Origin: AC-69 sp044869895
Lineage (GTDB): Bacteria > Actinomycetota > UBA4738 > HRBIN12
Reading direction: 5' to 3'
Length of the DNA: 40,884 nucleotides
Assembly (NCBI GenBank): GCA_044869895.1
Contig: JBIOXZ010000097.1
Coordinates: 1 to 40,884 of the forward strand
Positions 29,562 to 36,932 of the stretch are shown piece by piece. Position numbers and translations under genes: made by a program. A model generated the notes under the pieces. The model had not been told where the DNA came from and searched no databases. It saw only the letters and a program-made list of their open reading frames with translations. The first letter of the stretch is position 1; every line of letters begins with the position of its first letter.

Positions 29562-30823
29562 CAGGACGCCCCCTCAACGATCGCGGCTGCGGCGGCGAAC
29601 CCCGATGCCAGGGCCAGGCCGTTGCCGGACAGCTCCTTCCACGGCTCGGCGCCCCCGAGCGCGGCGCCGGCGGCGAAGAGGTTGCGGAACGCCACGCTTC
29701 CCTCGAGGTCGAGCGGCCGGAGGCGCTCGTCCACCGAGATCCCCGCCCGGCCCAGGGGCTGGTCGTCGAAATACCGCGGGACGAACCGAGGCTCACCGGC
29801 GGCGGGGACTCCGGACACCGCCAAGCCGAACACCGACTCGTGGACCTCGCCGTAGGAGTCGAGGAACAGGGCGCCCTCGGCGAACCCCCCGGTCGCCAGC
29901 ACGAACCACCTGGCCTCGATCTGCGTGGCGCGGGCCGCCGCCGACTGGATGACCAGGTGGGTCACCGCGGCGTCCTTCGTCTGCGCGCCCGCGGCCGTCG
30001 AACCCATCAGGAGTCGCCCTCCCGCGCGGACGAACGCGTCGCGCAACACGTGGAACAGTCGGATGCCGGCCACCGAGGGCGGCAGCGTCGGCACCTCGAA
30101 CACCGGCCGTCCCAGGCGATCCTGGAGATCGAGCCAGGTCGTTCGGTGCTCGTGGAGGCCGAGCACCGACGGGAACCCCACCGACTCGCCGGGTTCCAGC
30201 CTGGGAAGGAGCTCGGCCGCTACCACCGACCGGAACTCCCGATCCTCGAACATCCGTGCGTAGCCGAGCGGGCTCACGTCGGCCTCGGCGCCCGGATCGG
30301 TGAGGGGGACGGCCCGTGCGTGCGCGGTCACGCCGGTCGGGAGCTTGGCCTGAGAGAGGTTCTCGGCCAGGAGCCGGGGATAGAAGTCCTTCAGGGCCCG
30401 AAGGCCGGCGAACGCGAACCGGCCCCCCGACCGGAGGTCCCCGGCGGCCATGGCCTCCGGGACCACCGCCGATGGCTTGGGCACCCCGATGGCGGTTGGG
30501 AGCAGGAGGTTCTCCTCGATCGTCCCGACGTAGGCGAGTGACGGCACGAGTGCCCGGAGCCATTCGGCGCTCGCCGCCACCGTGTAGGCCGGCATCCGCG
30601 CGTAGGGATGGTCCGGTCGCCCCGCCGTGAAGGAGACGAGCGCGTCGGCGGGGCGCTCCACCAGGTCGGGCGCGTAGCCCAGCACGTCGATCGTCGGGGG
30701 GGCCAGATGCGTGGCGCCCGGTCCCTTCGCCACCAGGGTGGTTCGAAGTCCCGCCTGGGCCAGGCGAACGCCCGCGGTCAGCCCGGCCAGTCCCGCCCCG
30801 ACCACCACGGCGTCGGCGCTCAT
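29561..30823 (-). CDS. glpB: Glycerol-3-phosphate dehydrogenase subunit B
   Basis: A 420-residue flavoprotein subunit of the GlpABC complex. The FAD-binding fold opens with 'AVVVGAGLAGLTAGVRLAQAG' at residues 5-25; further GlpB-like stretches are 'FPSVLGLHEHRTTWLDLQ', 'RFVPRYFDDQPLGRAGISVD' and the C-terminal 'FAAGAALGGAEPWKELSGNG'. GlpB is thought to pass electrons from GlpA to GlpC. ATG at 30823 overlaps the glpA stop by four bases (30820-30823). Confidence 0.9.
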   Translation of the reverse strand: MSADAVVVGAGLAGLTAGVRLAQAGLRTTLVAKGPGATHLAPPTIDVLGYAPDLVERPADALVSFTAGRPDHPYARMPAYTVAASAEWLRALVPSLAYVGTIEENLLLPTAIGVPKPSAVVPEAMAAGDLRSGGRFAFAGLRALKDFYPRLLAENLSQAKLPTGVTAHARAVPLTDPGAEADVSPLGYARMFEDREFRSVVAAELLPRLEPGESVGFPSVLGLHEHRTTWLDLQDRLGRPVFEVPTLPPSVAGIRLFHVLRDAFVRAGGRLLMGSTAAGAQTKDAAVTHLVIQSAAARATQIEARWFVLATGGFAEGALFLDSYGEVHESVFGLAVSGVPAAGEPRFVPRYFDDQPLGRAGISVDERLRPLDLEGSVAFRNLFAAGAALGGAEPWKELSGNGLALASGFAAAAAIVEGAS

Positions 30824-32388
30824 GCGGCGCCCACCCAGGCACCCGGGAGGTGAGCGACGTCGAGGATCCCCCGGAAGATCCAGTCGTCGAGCCTGGCCTG
30901 GCGGAGCTGGTCGCCGTGCAGGATGGGCTGGACCCCCTTCCACCGTTCCTGGACGAAGTCGAGCAGGGAGCGGTTGGCGGCTTCCCCGGCCATCTTCTCC
31001 ACCTGGTGCAGGATGCCCGTGGCCCGGTAGATGCAGAAACCGCCCTGGCAGGGTCCCATCCCCAGCCGGATCGTCCGGCGGATGTCGTCGAGGTCGAGGG
31101 TCTCGCGTCGCAGCATGGCCGCCTCGAGGCGACGACGGGGAACGAGCTCGCATTCGCAGATCAGCTGGTCCTCATGGAGTGTGGTCTCCTGACGCTCCAC
31201 CCGCGAGCCGAGCCAGTAGTACCGGCTCTGCTCGGAATCGGGCAGAGGTTCGTCCGCGGTGCGGCAAGGCTGGTCCACGCCGACCTCCGCGCACAGGGCG
31301 TCGACGGTATCCTCGGCCATCAGCCGGAACGTGCAGAACTTCCCGCCGGTGATCGTGACGAACCGCTCGACGCCGTCTCGCTGCCGGTGGTTCAGCAGCG
31401 TGTGGGCCCGAGTGACGTCGCGCGTCTCGGCCCCCTCGGGCTTGTCCTGGTACAGGGGCCGGACCCCGCCCCATACCCGGAGCGCCCGAGCCCGGCGGAA
31501 CCCGGGGACCAGGTTCTCGCCCGCGTCCATCATCTGCTGGACCTCGTCCCGGTCGATCTGCCAGTCGTCGGGGTCGGCCACTTTCTGATCCGTCGTCCCG
31601 ATCACCGACACGGTACGGATCGGAACGATGATGTCGCCGTCGGCCGGCATCTCGCACCGGTTGACCACCGTGTTCACCAGCCGGTGGTTCATGGCGATCA
31701 TGATGCCCTTGCCCGGGAGCACCGTAACCTCGCAGCCCGCCATGGCCGCGATCCGGCCGGCCCACGCCCCCGAGGCGTTCACCACGTAGTCGGCGTCGAT
31801 CTGGACGTCCTCACCGCCCCGGCGGTCCTTGACCAGGGCTCCCCGCACCGCCCCACCCTCGACCGTGAGGTCCATCACCTCGTGGTAGGGGAGAATGCGG
31901 CCCCCGTACGCCTGGGCTGACCGGGCGCAGGCCCACACTGTCTTCCACGAGTCCACGCTGGCATCGGGAACGGTGAAGGCCCGGGAGATCAAGGGGTTCA
32001 TCCGTGGCTCGCGGCGGCGGGCCTCGGCGACGGGGATCTCCTCGACCGGGATGCCGGCGGCCCGGCACCCCTCCACGAACCGGTCGGCGTACTCCGGCGT
32101 GTCGATAGGTGTCGTCACGAACAGCCCGCCGGTGTCCTCGATGCAGTCGCTGGCGATCCGCCGGAGGATCCGGTTCTCGTGGATGCACTCCTCGGCGGCC
32201 TTGGGGTCCTTCACCACGTACCGGCCGCCGGAGTGGAGGAGCCCGTGGAAGCGTCCCGTGGTCCCGGTGGCCAGGTCGCCCCGATCCACCAAGATGGTGG
32301 AGAACCCGCGCATCGCGGCATCCCTGGCCACGCCGACGCCCGTCGAGCCTCCCCCGATGACGAGGACGTCGGTCGAAAGCGTGGCCAT
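30820..32388 (-). CDS. glpA: Glycerol-3-phosphate dehydrogenase subunit A (FAD, BFD-type Fe-S)
   Basis: A 522-residue FAD enzyme that oxidises sn-glycerol 3-phosphate to dihydroxyacetone phosphate. The dinucleotide motif 'GGGSTGVGVARDAA' is at 12-25, followed by 'TTGRFHGLLHSGGRY'. The C-terminal BFD-like Fe-S site has Cys411 and Cys413 ('CECE') and Cys447/Cys452 ('GPCQGGFC'), which separates GlpA from the aerobic GlpD. Length is close to E. coli GlpA (542). AGGAG precedes the ATG at 32388 by a wide spacing. First gene of the overlapping glpABC set; an 85-base gap with a strong hairpin separates it from the repeat-peptide gene upstream. Confidence 0.93.
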   Translation of the reverse strand: MATLSTDVLVIGGGSTGVGVARDAAMRGFSTILVDRGDLATGTTGRFHGLLHSGGRYVVKDPKAAEECIHENRILRRIASDCIEDTGGLFVTTPIDTPEYADRFVEGCRAAGIPVEEIPVAEARRREPRMNPLISRAFTVPDASVDSWKTVWACARSAQAYGGRILPYHEVMDLTVEGGAVRGALVKDRRGGEDVQIDADYVVNASGAWAGRIAAMAGCEVTVLPGKGIMIAMNHRLVNTVVNRCEMPADGDIIVPIRTVSVIGTTDQKVADPDDWQIDRDEVQQMMDAGENLVPGFRRARALRVWGGVRPLYQDKPEGAETRDVTRAHTLLNHRQRDGVERFVTITGGKFCTFRLMAEDTVDALCAEVGVDQPCRTADEPLPDSEQSRYYWLGSRVERQETTLHEDQLICECELVPRRRLEAAMLRRETLDLDDIRRTIRLGMGPCQGGFCIYRATGILHQVEKMAGEAANRSLLDFVQERWKGVQPILHGDQLRQARLDDWIFRGILDVAHLPGAWVGAA

Positions 32389-32424
32389 CCCGTCGATTCT
32401 CCTACGGGGCGGATGTACGGGGAG

Positions 32425-32455
32425 CGGGGTGCGGCGGCATGGCCGCCGAACCCCG
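32425..32455 (-). terminator. Long GC hairpin upstream of glpA (attenuator, terminator or processing site)
   Basis: Arms CGGGGT (32425-32430) and ACCCCG (32450-32455) enclose CGGCGGC (32432-32438) and GCCGCCG (32442-32448) with a three-base loop and one G/A mismatch: 13 pairs in all. It lies between the stop of the repeat-peptide gene (32474) and glpA (32388). No T-run follows on the minus strand, so it could terminate partly, or stabilise the 3' end of the upstream glpF-dhaKL-glpK message. Confidence 0.45.
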
Positions 32456-32473
32456 CGCCCCCCTCGTCACGAG

Positions 32474-32662
32474 CTAGGCCTGGCCCTCGTCGAAGGAGCC
32501 CTCGCGGTGTTCGTGCTCCTTCTCCTGGCCCTCGGCGAAATCGCCCTCCTTGTGCTCCTCGTGCTCCTTCTCCTGGCCCTCGGCGAAATCGCCCTTGCGG
32601 TGCTTCTCCGGGTGCTCGGTCTCCTGGCCGGCCGCGAAGTCGCCTTCCTGGTCGTCCTTCAT
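32474..32662 (-). CDS. 62-residue acidic peptide with GDFAEGQ repeats
   Basis: A tiny hydrophilic protein made of four imperfect units of 15-17 residues, each starting (E/K)G(D/S)F(A/D)xGQ and continuing with a His/Glu/Lys-rich spacer such as 'EKEHEEHKE'. It has no hydrophobic segment, Cys or signal peptide and is very likely unstructured in isolation. ATG at 32662 has an excellent AGGGAGGGAG site about five bases upstream, and it sits between glpK (37-base gap) and glpA (85-base gap) on the same strand, so it is a real gene. Short 'GDFARGQ'-type repeat proteins occur in other actinobacteria, as far as I recall, without a known role. Confidence 0.7.
   Translation of the reverse strand: MKDDQEGDFAAGQETEHPEKHRKGDFAEGQEKEHEEHKEGDFAEGQEKEHEHREGSFDEGQA
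32513..32646 (-). repeat. Tandem DNA repeat within the repeat-peptide gene
   Basis: A 35-base block is repeated exactly at 32513-32547 and 32561-32595, a period of 48 bases (16 codons). A third, diverged copy begins at 32612. The exact identity at silent positions suggests recent duplication or ongoing slippage, whereas the outer copies have diverged. Confidence 0.8.
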
Positions 32663-32699
32663 CGCTCCCTCCCTTCGGAAGGGGATGCCGCCTCGGCCC

Positions 32700-34199
32700 C
32701 TACTCCTCCACCCAGTCGAACGTGCGGGTGACGGCCTTCTTCCACTGCTTGTACTCCCGATCGACCTCGGCCTTGTCCATCCTGGGGCTCCAGTCCTTGT
32801 CCTTGCCCCAGTTGGCCCGGAGGTCGTTGACCTCTTTCCAGAACCCGACGGCCAGGCCCGCCGCGTAGGCGGCGCCGAGCGAGGTGGTCTCCGCCACGGT
32901 CGGCCGGATCACCGGAACGCCGAGGACGTCGGCCTGGAACTGCATCAGCAGGTCGTCGTACACCATACCGCCGTCGACCTTCAGCTCCTTCAGCGCGACA
33001 CCGGAGTCCGCGTTCATGGCATCCACCACTTCGCGGGTCTGCCATGCCGTGGCCTCCAGGGCCGCCCGAGCGATATGGCCCTTGGTGACATATCGGGTGA
33101 GCCCCACGATCGCGCCGCGTGCGTCGCTCCTCCAGTACGGGGCGAACAGGCCGGAGAAGGCCGGTACGAAGTAGACTCCGCCGTTGTCCTCCACGGTCTT
33201 GGCGAGATCCTCCACCTCGGGCGAGGTCTTGATCAGCCCCAGGTTGTCCCGGAGCCACTGCACGAGGGCGCCGGTGATGGCGATGGCCCCCTCCAGGCAG
33301 TACACGGCGGGCTGGCTGCCGATCTTGTACCCGAGCGTCGTCAGCAGGCCGCTCTTGGACTGGACGGGGGTCGTCCCCGTGTTCAGAAGCAGGAAGTTCC
33401 CCGTCCCGTAGGTGTTTTTCGCATCGCCGACGTCGAAGGCGGTCTGGCCGAACACCGCCGCCTGCTGATCGCCGAGGTCGCCGGCCACCGGGATCCCCGC
33501 TAGCGCGCCCTTGGCCTGGCCGTAGACCTCGCTCGAGGGCTTGATCTGCGGAAGCATGGCCCGCGGGACGCCCATGGTGCCCAGGATCTCTTCGTCCCAA
33601 TCGAGGGTCTCCAGGTTCATGAGCATGGTCCGGCTGGCGTTGGACACGTCGGTGACGTGCGCCCCGCCCTCCGGGCCGCCGGTGAGGTTCCAGATGCACC
33701 AGCTGTCGATGTTTCCGAACAGGACCTCGCCTCGCTGGGCGCGCTCGCGCACGCCGTCGACGTTGTCGAGGATCCACTTGATCTTCGGTCCCGAGAAGTA
33801 CGTGGCGAGCGGCAGCCCGACCTTCGAGCGGAACCGATCCTGGCCGCCGTCCTTTGCCAGCTCGTTGCAGATCTTGTCCGTCCGGGTGTCCTGCCACACG
33901 ATCGCGTTGTAGACCGGCTTGCCCGAGGACTTCTCCCACACCACCGTTGTCTCGCGCTGATTCGTGACGCCCACCGCCGCGAGGTCGCTCGCCTGGATCT
34001 TGGCCTTTTTCAGGCCGCCGGTGATCACATCCTCGGAGCGCTGCCAGATCTCCATCGGGTCGTGCTCGACCAACCCGGGCTTCGGATAGATCTGCTCGTG
34101 CTCCTTCTGGTCGATCCCGACCACCTTGCCGCTGTGGTCGAAGATCATGAACCGCGTGCTGGTCGTGCCCTGGTCCAGTGCTCCTACATAGTCCGCCAT
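32700..34199 (-). CDS. glpK: Glycerol kinase
   Basis: A 499-residue FGGY-family kinase that makes sn-glycerol 3-phosphate from glycerol and ATP. Diagnostic stretches are 'GALDQGTTSTRFMIFD' (phosphate 1 loop), 'TNQRETTVVWEKSSGKPVYN', 'VWQDTRTDKICNELAK', 'TYGTGNFLLLNTG' and 'LKVDGGMVYDDLLMQFQADVL'. Length equals E. coli GlpK. ATG at 34199 is preceded by AGGGAGG and by a tandem purine repeat with more Shine-Dalgarno-like cores (34212-34229). It follows dhaL by 29 bases in the glpF-dhaK-dhaL-glpK order. Confidence 0.97.
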   Translation of the reverse strand: MADYVGALDQGTTSTRFMIFDHSGKVVGIDQKEHEQIYPKPGLVEHDPMEIWQRSEDVITGGLKKAKIQASDLAAVGVTNQRETTVVWEKSSGKPVYNAIVWQDTRTDKICNELAKDGGQDRFRSKVGLPLATYFSGPKIKWILDNVDGVRERAQRGEVLFGNIDSWCIWNLTGGPEGGAHVTDVSNASRTMLMNLETLDWDEEILGTMGVPRAMLPQIKPSSEVYGQAKGALAGIPVAGDLGDQQAAVFGQTAFDVGDAKNTYGTGNFLLLNTGTTPVQSKSGLLTTLGYKIGSQPAVYCLEGAIAITGALVQWLRDNLGLIKTSPEVEDLAKTVEDNGGVYFVPAFSGLFAPYWRSDARGAIVGLTRYVTKGHIARAALEATAWQTREVVDAMNADSGVALKELKVDGGMVYDDLLMQFQADVLGVPVIRPTVAETTSLGAAYAAGLAVGFWKEVNDLRANWGKDKDWSPRMDKAEVDREYKQWKKAVTRTFDWVEE

Positions 34200-34211
34200 G
34201 GCGCCTCCCTG

Positions 34212-34229
34212 TCCTCCTCTTCCTCCTCT
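34212..34229 (-). repeat. 9-base tandem repeat of Shine-Dalgarno-like AGAGGAGGA before glpK
   Basis: On the minus strand AGAGGAGGA occurs twice in direct tandem, followed a few bases later by the AGGGAGG site that is correctly spaced from the glpK ATG. The whole 29-base dhaL-glpK gap is therefore almost pure purine with three possible ribosome-binding cores. Confidence 0.7.
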
Positions 34230-34870
34230 TAGGGGTCCGCGTCGGCCCACGTGTCGGCGGCCGTCTTCAGCAGCAGAAAGCTCGACGTAGCCCCGGGATC
34301 CTGATGGCCGGCGCTCCGCTCGCCGAGGTAGCTGGCCCGACCCTTCCGGGCCACCAAGGGGATCGTGCCCTTCATCCCCTCCTCGGCCGCGGCGGCCGAG
34401 CGCCGGAGCGCGTCGCCGAAGGAGGCCCCCTCCTCGAGGGCCTCCTTCAACGCGTCACGGGCTGGCGTCAGCGCGTCGACCATCGTCTTGTCACCGATCT
34501 CGGCCTTCCCCCGCATGACCACGCCCTCCAGCCCTCTCGTGAGGGCCTCGGCCCAATCCTGCGAGGAGAGCTCGGGCTTGCCGGCTACGGCCATGCCCAT
34601 CTGCATGAACAGCGTGCCGTACAGGGGTCCCCCGGCCCCCCCGACGGTGGAGACGAGGGTCATCCCCACCGTCTTGAACAGGTTGCCGACGTCTCCCTCC
34701 GGCACGCCGTCGAGCTTGGTGAGGGCGGCGCTCATCCCACGATCCATGTTGATCCCGTGGTCCGCGTCGCCGATGGCGGAGTCCAGGCCGGTCAGGTACT
34801 CCCGGTTCTCCGACACCACCTTGGCGAACGTCCGGACGAACTGGACCACCTGGTCGTACGGAACGCTCAC
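34229..34870 (-). CDS. dhaL: Dihydroxyacetone kinase subunit L (ADP-binding)
   Basis: A 213-residue all-helical DhaL. The Mg-ADP-binding aspartates are exactly at the E. coli positions: Asp30, Asp35 and Asp37 in 'GLDSAIGDADHG'. Other marks are 'VGMTLVSTVGGAGGPLYGT', 'AEIGDKTMVDALTPA' and 'ARKGRASYLGERSAGHQDPG'. In PTS-type systems ADP stays bound and is rephosphorylated by DhaM, then donates to dihydroxyacetone held on DhaK. GTG at 34870 has AAGGAGG a few bases upstream. It lies 52 bases after dhaK, the normal order. Confidence 0.96.
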   Translation of the reverse strand: MSVPYDQVVQFVRTFAKVVSENREYLTGLDSAIGDADHGINMDRGMSAALTKLDGVPEGDVGNLFKTVGMTLVSTVGGAGGPLYGTLFMQMGMAVAGKPELSSQDWAEALTRGLEGVVMRGKAEIGDKTMVDALTPARDALKEALEEGASFGDALRRSAAAAEEGMKGTIPLVARKGRASYLGERSAGHQDPGATSSFLLLKTAADTWADADP

Positions 34871-34922
34871 CGACCCTCCTTCCTCGCTCGCCGGCACTCG
34901 GGGCCGCAGCCTGGTGGGATGC

Positions 34923-35924
34923 TCAGACGCCCCAGCGCAACCCCGGGGTCTTGACCGGCGCGTCCCACAACTTCGTGAGCTCGTCGTCCAGCTTGAGCAG
35001 CGTGATGGAGAACCCCGCCATCTCGAGCGACGTGATGTACGAGCCGATCAGGTTCCTGGTGATCTTGATGCCCCGTCCCGCCAGGAACTTGTTCACCTCG
35101 TTGTACACGACGTAGAGCTCGATGAGGGGCGTCCCGCCCATGCCGTTCAGGAACGCCAGGACTTCGTCGCCCTGCTCGTACGGGACGTCCTCCACGACGG
35201 CGACCGCCATCATCTCCACGATCTCGTTGACCGGTTTGAGCTTCATCCGCTGCCGGCCGGGCTCGCCGTGGATCCCGATGCCGATCTCCATCTCGTCGTC
35301 GCCGATCTCGAAGGTGGGCTTGCCGGCCGCCGGCACCGTGCACGAGGTCAGGGCCATTCCCATGCTCCGCCCGTTCGCGTTCACGTGCCGCGCGATCTCC
35401 GCGACCTCCTTCAGCGCACGACGTTCCTCCGCCGCCGCTCCGGCGATCTTCTCCATGAGCACGGTCGTGCCGACGCCTCGACGACCGGCGGTGTACAGGC
35501 TGTCCTGCACCGCAACGTCGTCGTCGACCAGGACCGATTCGACCTCGATGCCCTCGCCTCGAGCCATCTCGGCCGCCATGTCGAAGTTCATGACGTCGCC
35601 CGTGTAGTTCTTCACGATGTGGACGACGCCCGCACCCCCGTTGACTGCCTTCGTCGCTTCCAGCATCTGATCGGGGGTTGGGGAGGTGAACACCTCGCCC
35701 GGGCATGCGGCGTCCAGCATGCCAATCCCCACGAAGCCACCGTGCATGGGCTCGTGGCCGGAGCCGCCCCCCGAGACCAGTGCCGCCTTTCCCTGCACGG
35801 GCGCATCGGCCCGAACGATGTAGTTCGGGTTGGTGTGGACCCGTACGAGGTCTGGATGTGCCGCCGCGATGCCCTGGAGCGCCTCGGTGACGACGTCCCC
35901 CGGCTTGTTGATCAGCTTCTCCAC
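34923..35924 (-). CDS. dhaK: Dihydroxyacetone kinase subunit K (substrate-binding)
   Basis: A 333-residue DhaK that binds dihydroxyacetone covalently as a hemiaminal. The key residues are all present: His57 in 'GGGSGHEPMHGG', Asp110 in 'KNYTGDVMNFD' and His219 in 'GIGIHGEPG', each one place from the E. coli numbering (56, 109, 218). GTG at 35924 is read in frame, with AAGGAG five bases upstream; the ATG overlapping it is out of frame. Length fits the PTS-dependent, two-subunit type rather than the single-chain ATP type. It follows glpF by 34 bases. Confidence 0.97.
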   Translation of the reverse strand: MEKLINKPGDVVTEALQGIAAAHPDLVRVHTNPNYIVRADAPVQGKAALVSGGGSGHEPMHGGFVGIGMLDAACPGEVFTSPTPDQMLEATKAVNGGAGVVHIVKNYTGDVMNFDMAAEMARGEGIEVESVLVDDDVAVQDSLYTAGRRGVGTTVLMEKIAGAAAEERRALKEVAEIARHVNANGRSMGMALTSCTVPAAGKPTFEIGDDEMEIGIGIHGEPGRQRMKLKPVNEIVEMMAVAVVEDVPYEQGDEVLAFLNGMGGTPLIELYVVYNEVNKFLAGRGIKITRNLIGSYITSLEMAGFSITLLKLDDELTKLWDAPVKTPGLRWGV

Positions 35925-35958
35925 ATGGGCTCCTTCCCGCGGCGGAGCGCCGCTTCCC

Positions 35959-36669
35959 CTACGTGAACATCCCTTTGTAGAACCACGCCCCCAGGATGCC
36001 TCCGACGATCGGAGCCACCACCGGGATCCACGCGTAGGACCAGTCCGAATCTCGCTTGCCCGGGATCGGCAGGAAGAAATGCGCGATCCGCGGACCGAGG
36101 TCCCGGGCTGGGTTGATGGCGTACCCGGTCGGTCCGCCCAGCGACAGGCCGATGGCCAGCACCAGCAGGCCGATGAGCAGCGGGGCGAAGCCGGCGGTGA
36201 GTTCGTTGCCGATGATGGCAAGCACGCCGAGCAACAGAGCAAACGTCCCGATGACCTCCGTGATGAAGTTGGCCACGTAATTGCGGATGGCAGGCCCGGT
36301 GCAGAACACGGCGAGCTTGGTCCCCGGGTCCTCCGTCGGGGCCCAGTGGGGGTAGTACGCCAGGTACACCAGCACTGCGCCGATGATCGCCCCCGTGTAC
36401 TGCCCGGCGATGTACGTCGGCACGTCCTTCCACGCCAGCCCTTGGTCGGTAGCCGCGAGCCCGAGCGTGACCGCCGGGTTGATGTGGGCGCCGCTAAATC
36501 GTCCGACGGCGTACACGGCGATGGCGACCGCCAGGCCCCATCCGAAGGTGATGACGATCCACCCCGAGTTCTGCGACTTGGTCTTGTTCAACACCACACC
36601 GGCGACGACGCCATCGCCGAACAGAATCAGCAGTCCGGTTCCGATCGCCTCCGCAGTGAAGTTGTTCAT
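35959..36669 (-). CDS. glpF: Aquaglyceroporin (glycerol uptake facilitator)
   Basis: A 236-residue MIP channel with six membrane helices and both half-helix NPA motifs: 'SGAHINPAVTLG' and 'GYAINPARDLGPR'. Asp after the second NPAR is the classical mark of glycerol-permeable GlpF channels as opposed to water-only aquaporins. ATG at 36669 has a GGGGGTGG site six or so bases upstream. It is the first gene of the minus-strand glp/dha operon. The 263-base region upstream (36670-36932) carries its promoter and a repeated operator-like element. Confidence 0.95.
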   Translation of the reverse strand: MNNFTAEAIGTGLLILFGDGVVAGVVLNKTKSQNSGWIVITFGWGLAVAIAVYAVGRFSGAHINPAVTLGLAATDQGLAWKDVPTYIAGQYTGAIIGAVLVYLAYYPHWAPTEDPGTKLAVFCTGPAIRNYVANFITEVIGTFALLLGVLAIIGNELTAGFAPLLIGLLVLAIGLSLGGPTGYAINPARDLGPRIAHFFLPIPGKRDSDWSYAWIPVVAPIVGGILGAWFYKGMFT

Positions 36670-36792
36670 GACCACCCCCTTCTCGAGACGACAGGGCAAA
36701 CACCCCAGGCTTCCCCGGCCCGGGCGAGCAAAACCAAGCGCACCCTCCCTTCCCCCGCCAGCGGATCGCGGGTGGCGGCTTTGTCAACACGA

Positions 36793-36821
36793 AGCCAAGA
36801 TCGTTCGGTCTCGTATGTCAA
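36793..36821 (-). promoter_or_regulatory. Putative glpF operon promoter TTGACA-N17-TTGGCT
   Basis: On the minus strand a perfect TTGACA -35 (36821-36816) and TTGGCT (36798-36793, one base from the TAGGCT used elsewhere here) are separated by 17 bases. Transcription would start near 36786, about 117 bases before glpF. The spacer contains the operator-like repeat 36803-36814, an ideal position for repression. Confidence 0.45.
36803..36814 (+). promoter_or_regulatory. Operator-like repeat, copy 1 (GTTCGGTCTCGT)
   Basis: Eleven of twelve bases match copy 2 at 36843-36854 (GTTCGGTATCGT). The two copies start exactly 40 bases apart, close to four helical turns. Copy 1 lies between the -35 and -10 hexamers of the probable glpF promoter. 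The IclR regulator encoded at 37652-38419 is the natural candidate ligand. Confidence 0.45.
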
Positions 36822-36842
36822 ATCGGCTTTGTTCAAGACGTT

Positions 36843-36859
36843 GTTCGGTATCGTCGAAC
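36843..36859 (+). promoter_or_regulatory. Operator-like inverted repeat, copy 2 (GTTCG-N7-CGAAC)
   Basis: A perfect five-base inverted repeat with a seven-base spacer, containing the twelve-base core shared with copy 1. It also contains TATCGT (36849-36854), a TANNNT hexamer of the type proposed as a -10 at 807-812, so it may cover the plus-strand promoter of the dhaL2-iclR pair and give autoregulation. Confidence 0.5.
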
Positions 36860-36932
36860 GGCGCAGGCGCCTACCGGTGTGGCGAAGGAGCGCGGAGCAC
36901 GCGCTTGACAGGCAGCCCCGGAGAAGCGGAAC

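Noticed and set aside
32513..32646. Short direct repeats suggesting a CRISPR array
   Set aside because: The repeats are in frame, encode the GDFAEGQ units and have no unique spacers of constant length; no cas gene is present.
36905..36910. TTGACA as a -35 box for the dhaL2 gene
   Set aside because: The position 17 bases downstream reads GGAACG, which is not a -10, and the start codon would fall within the expected -10.
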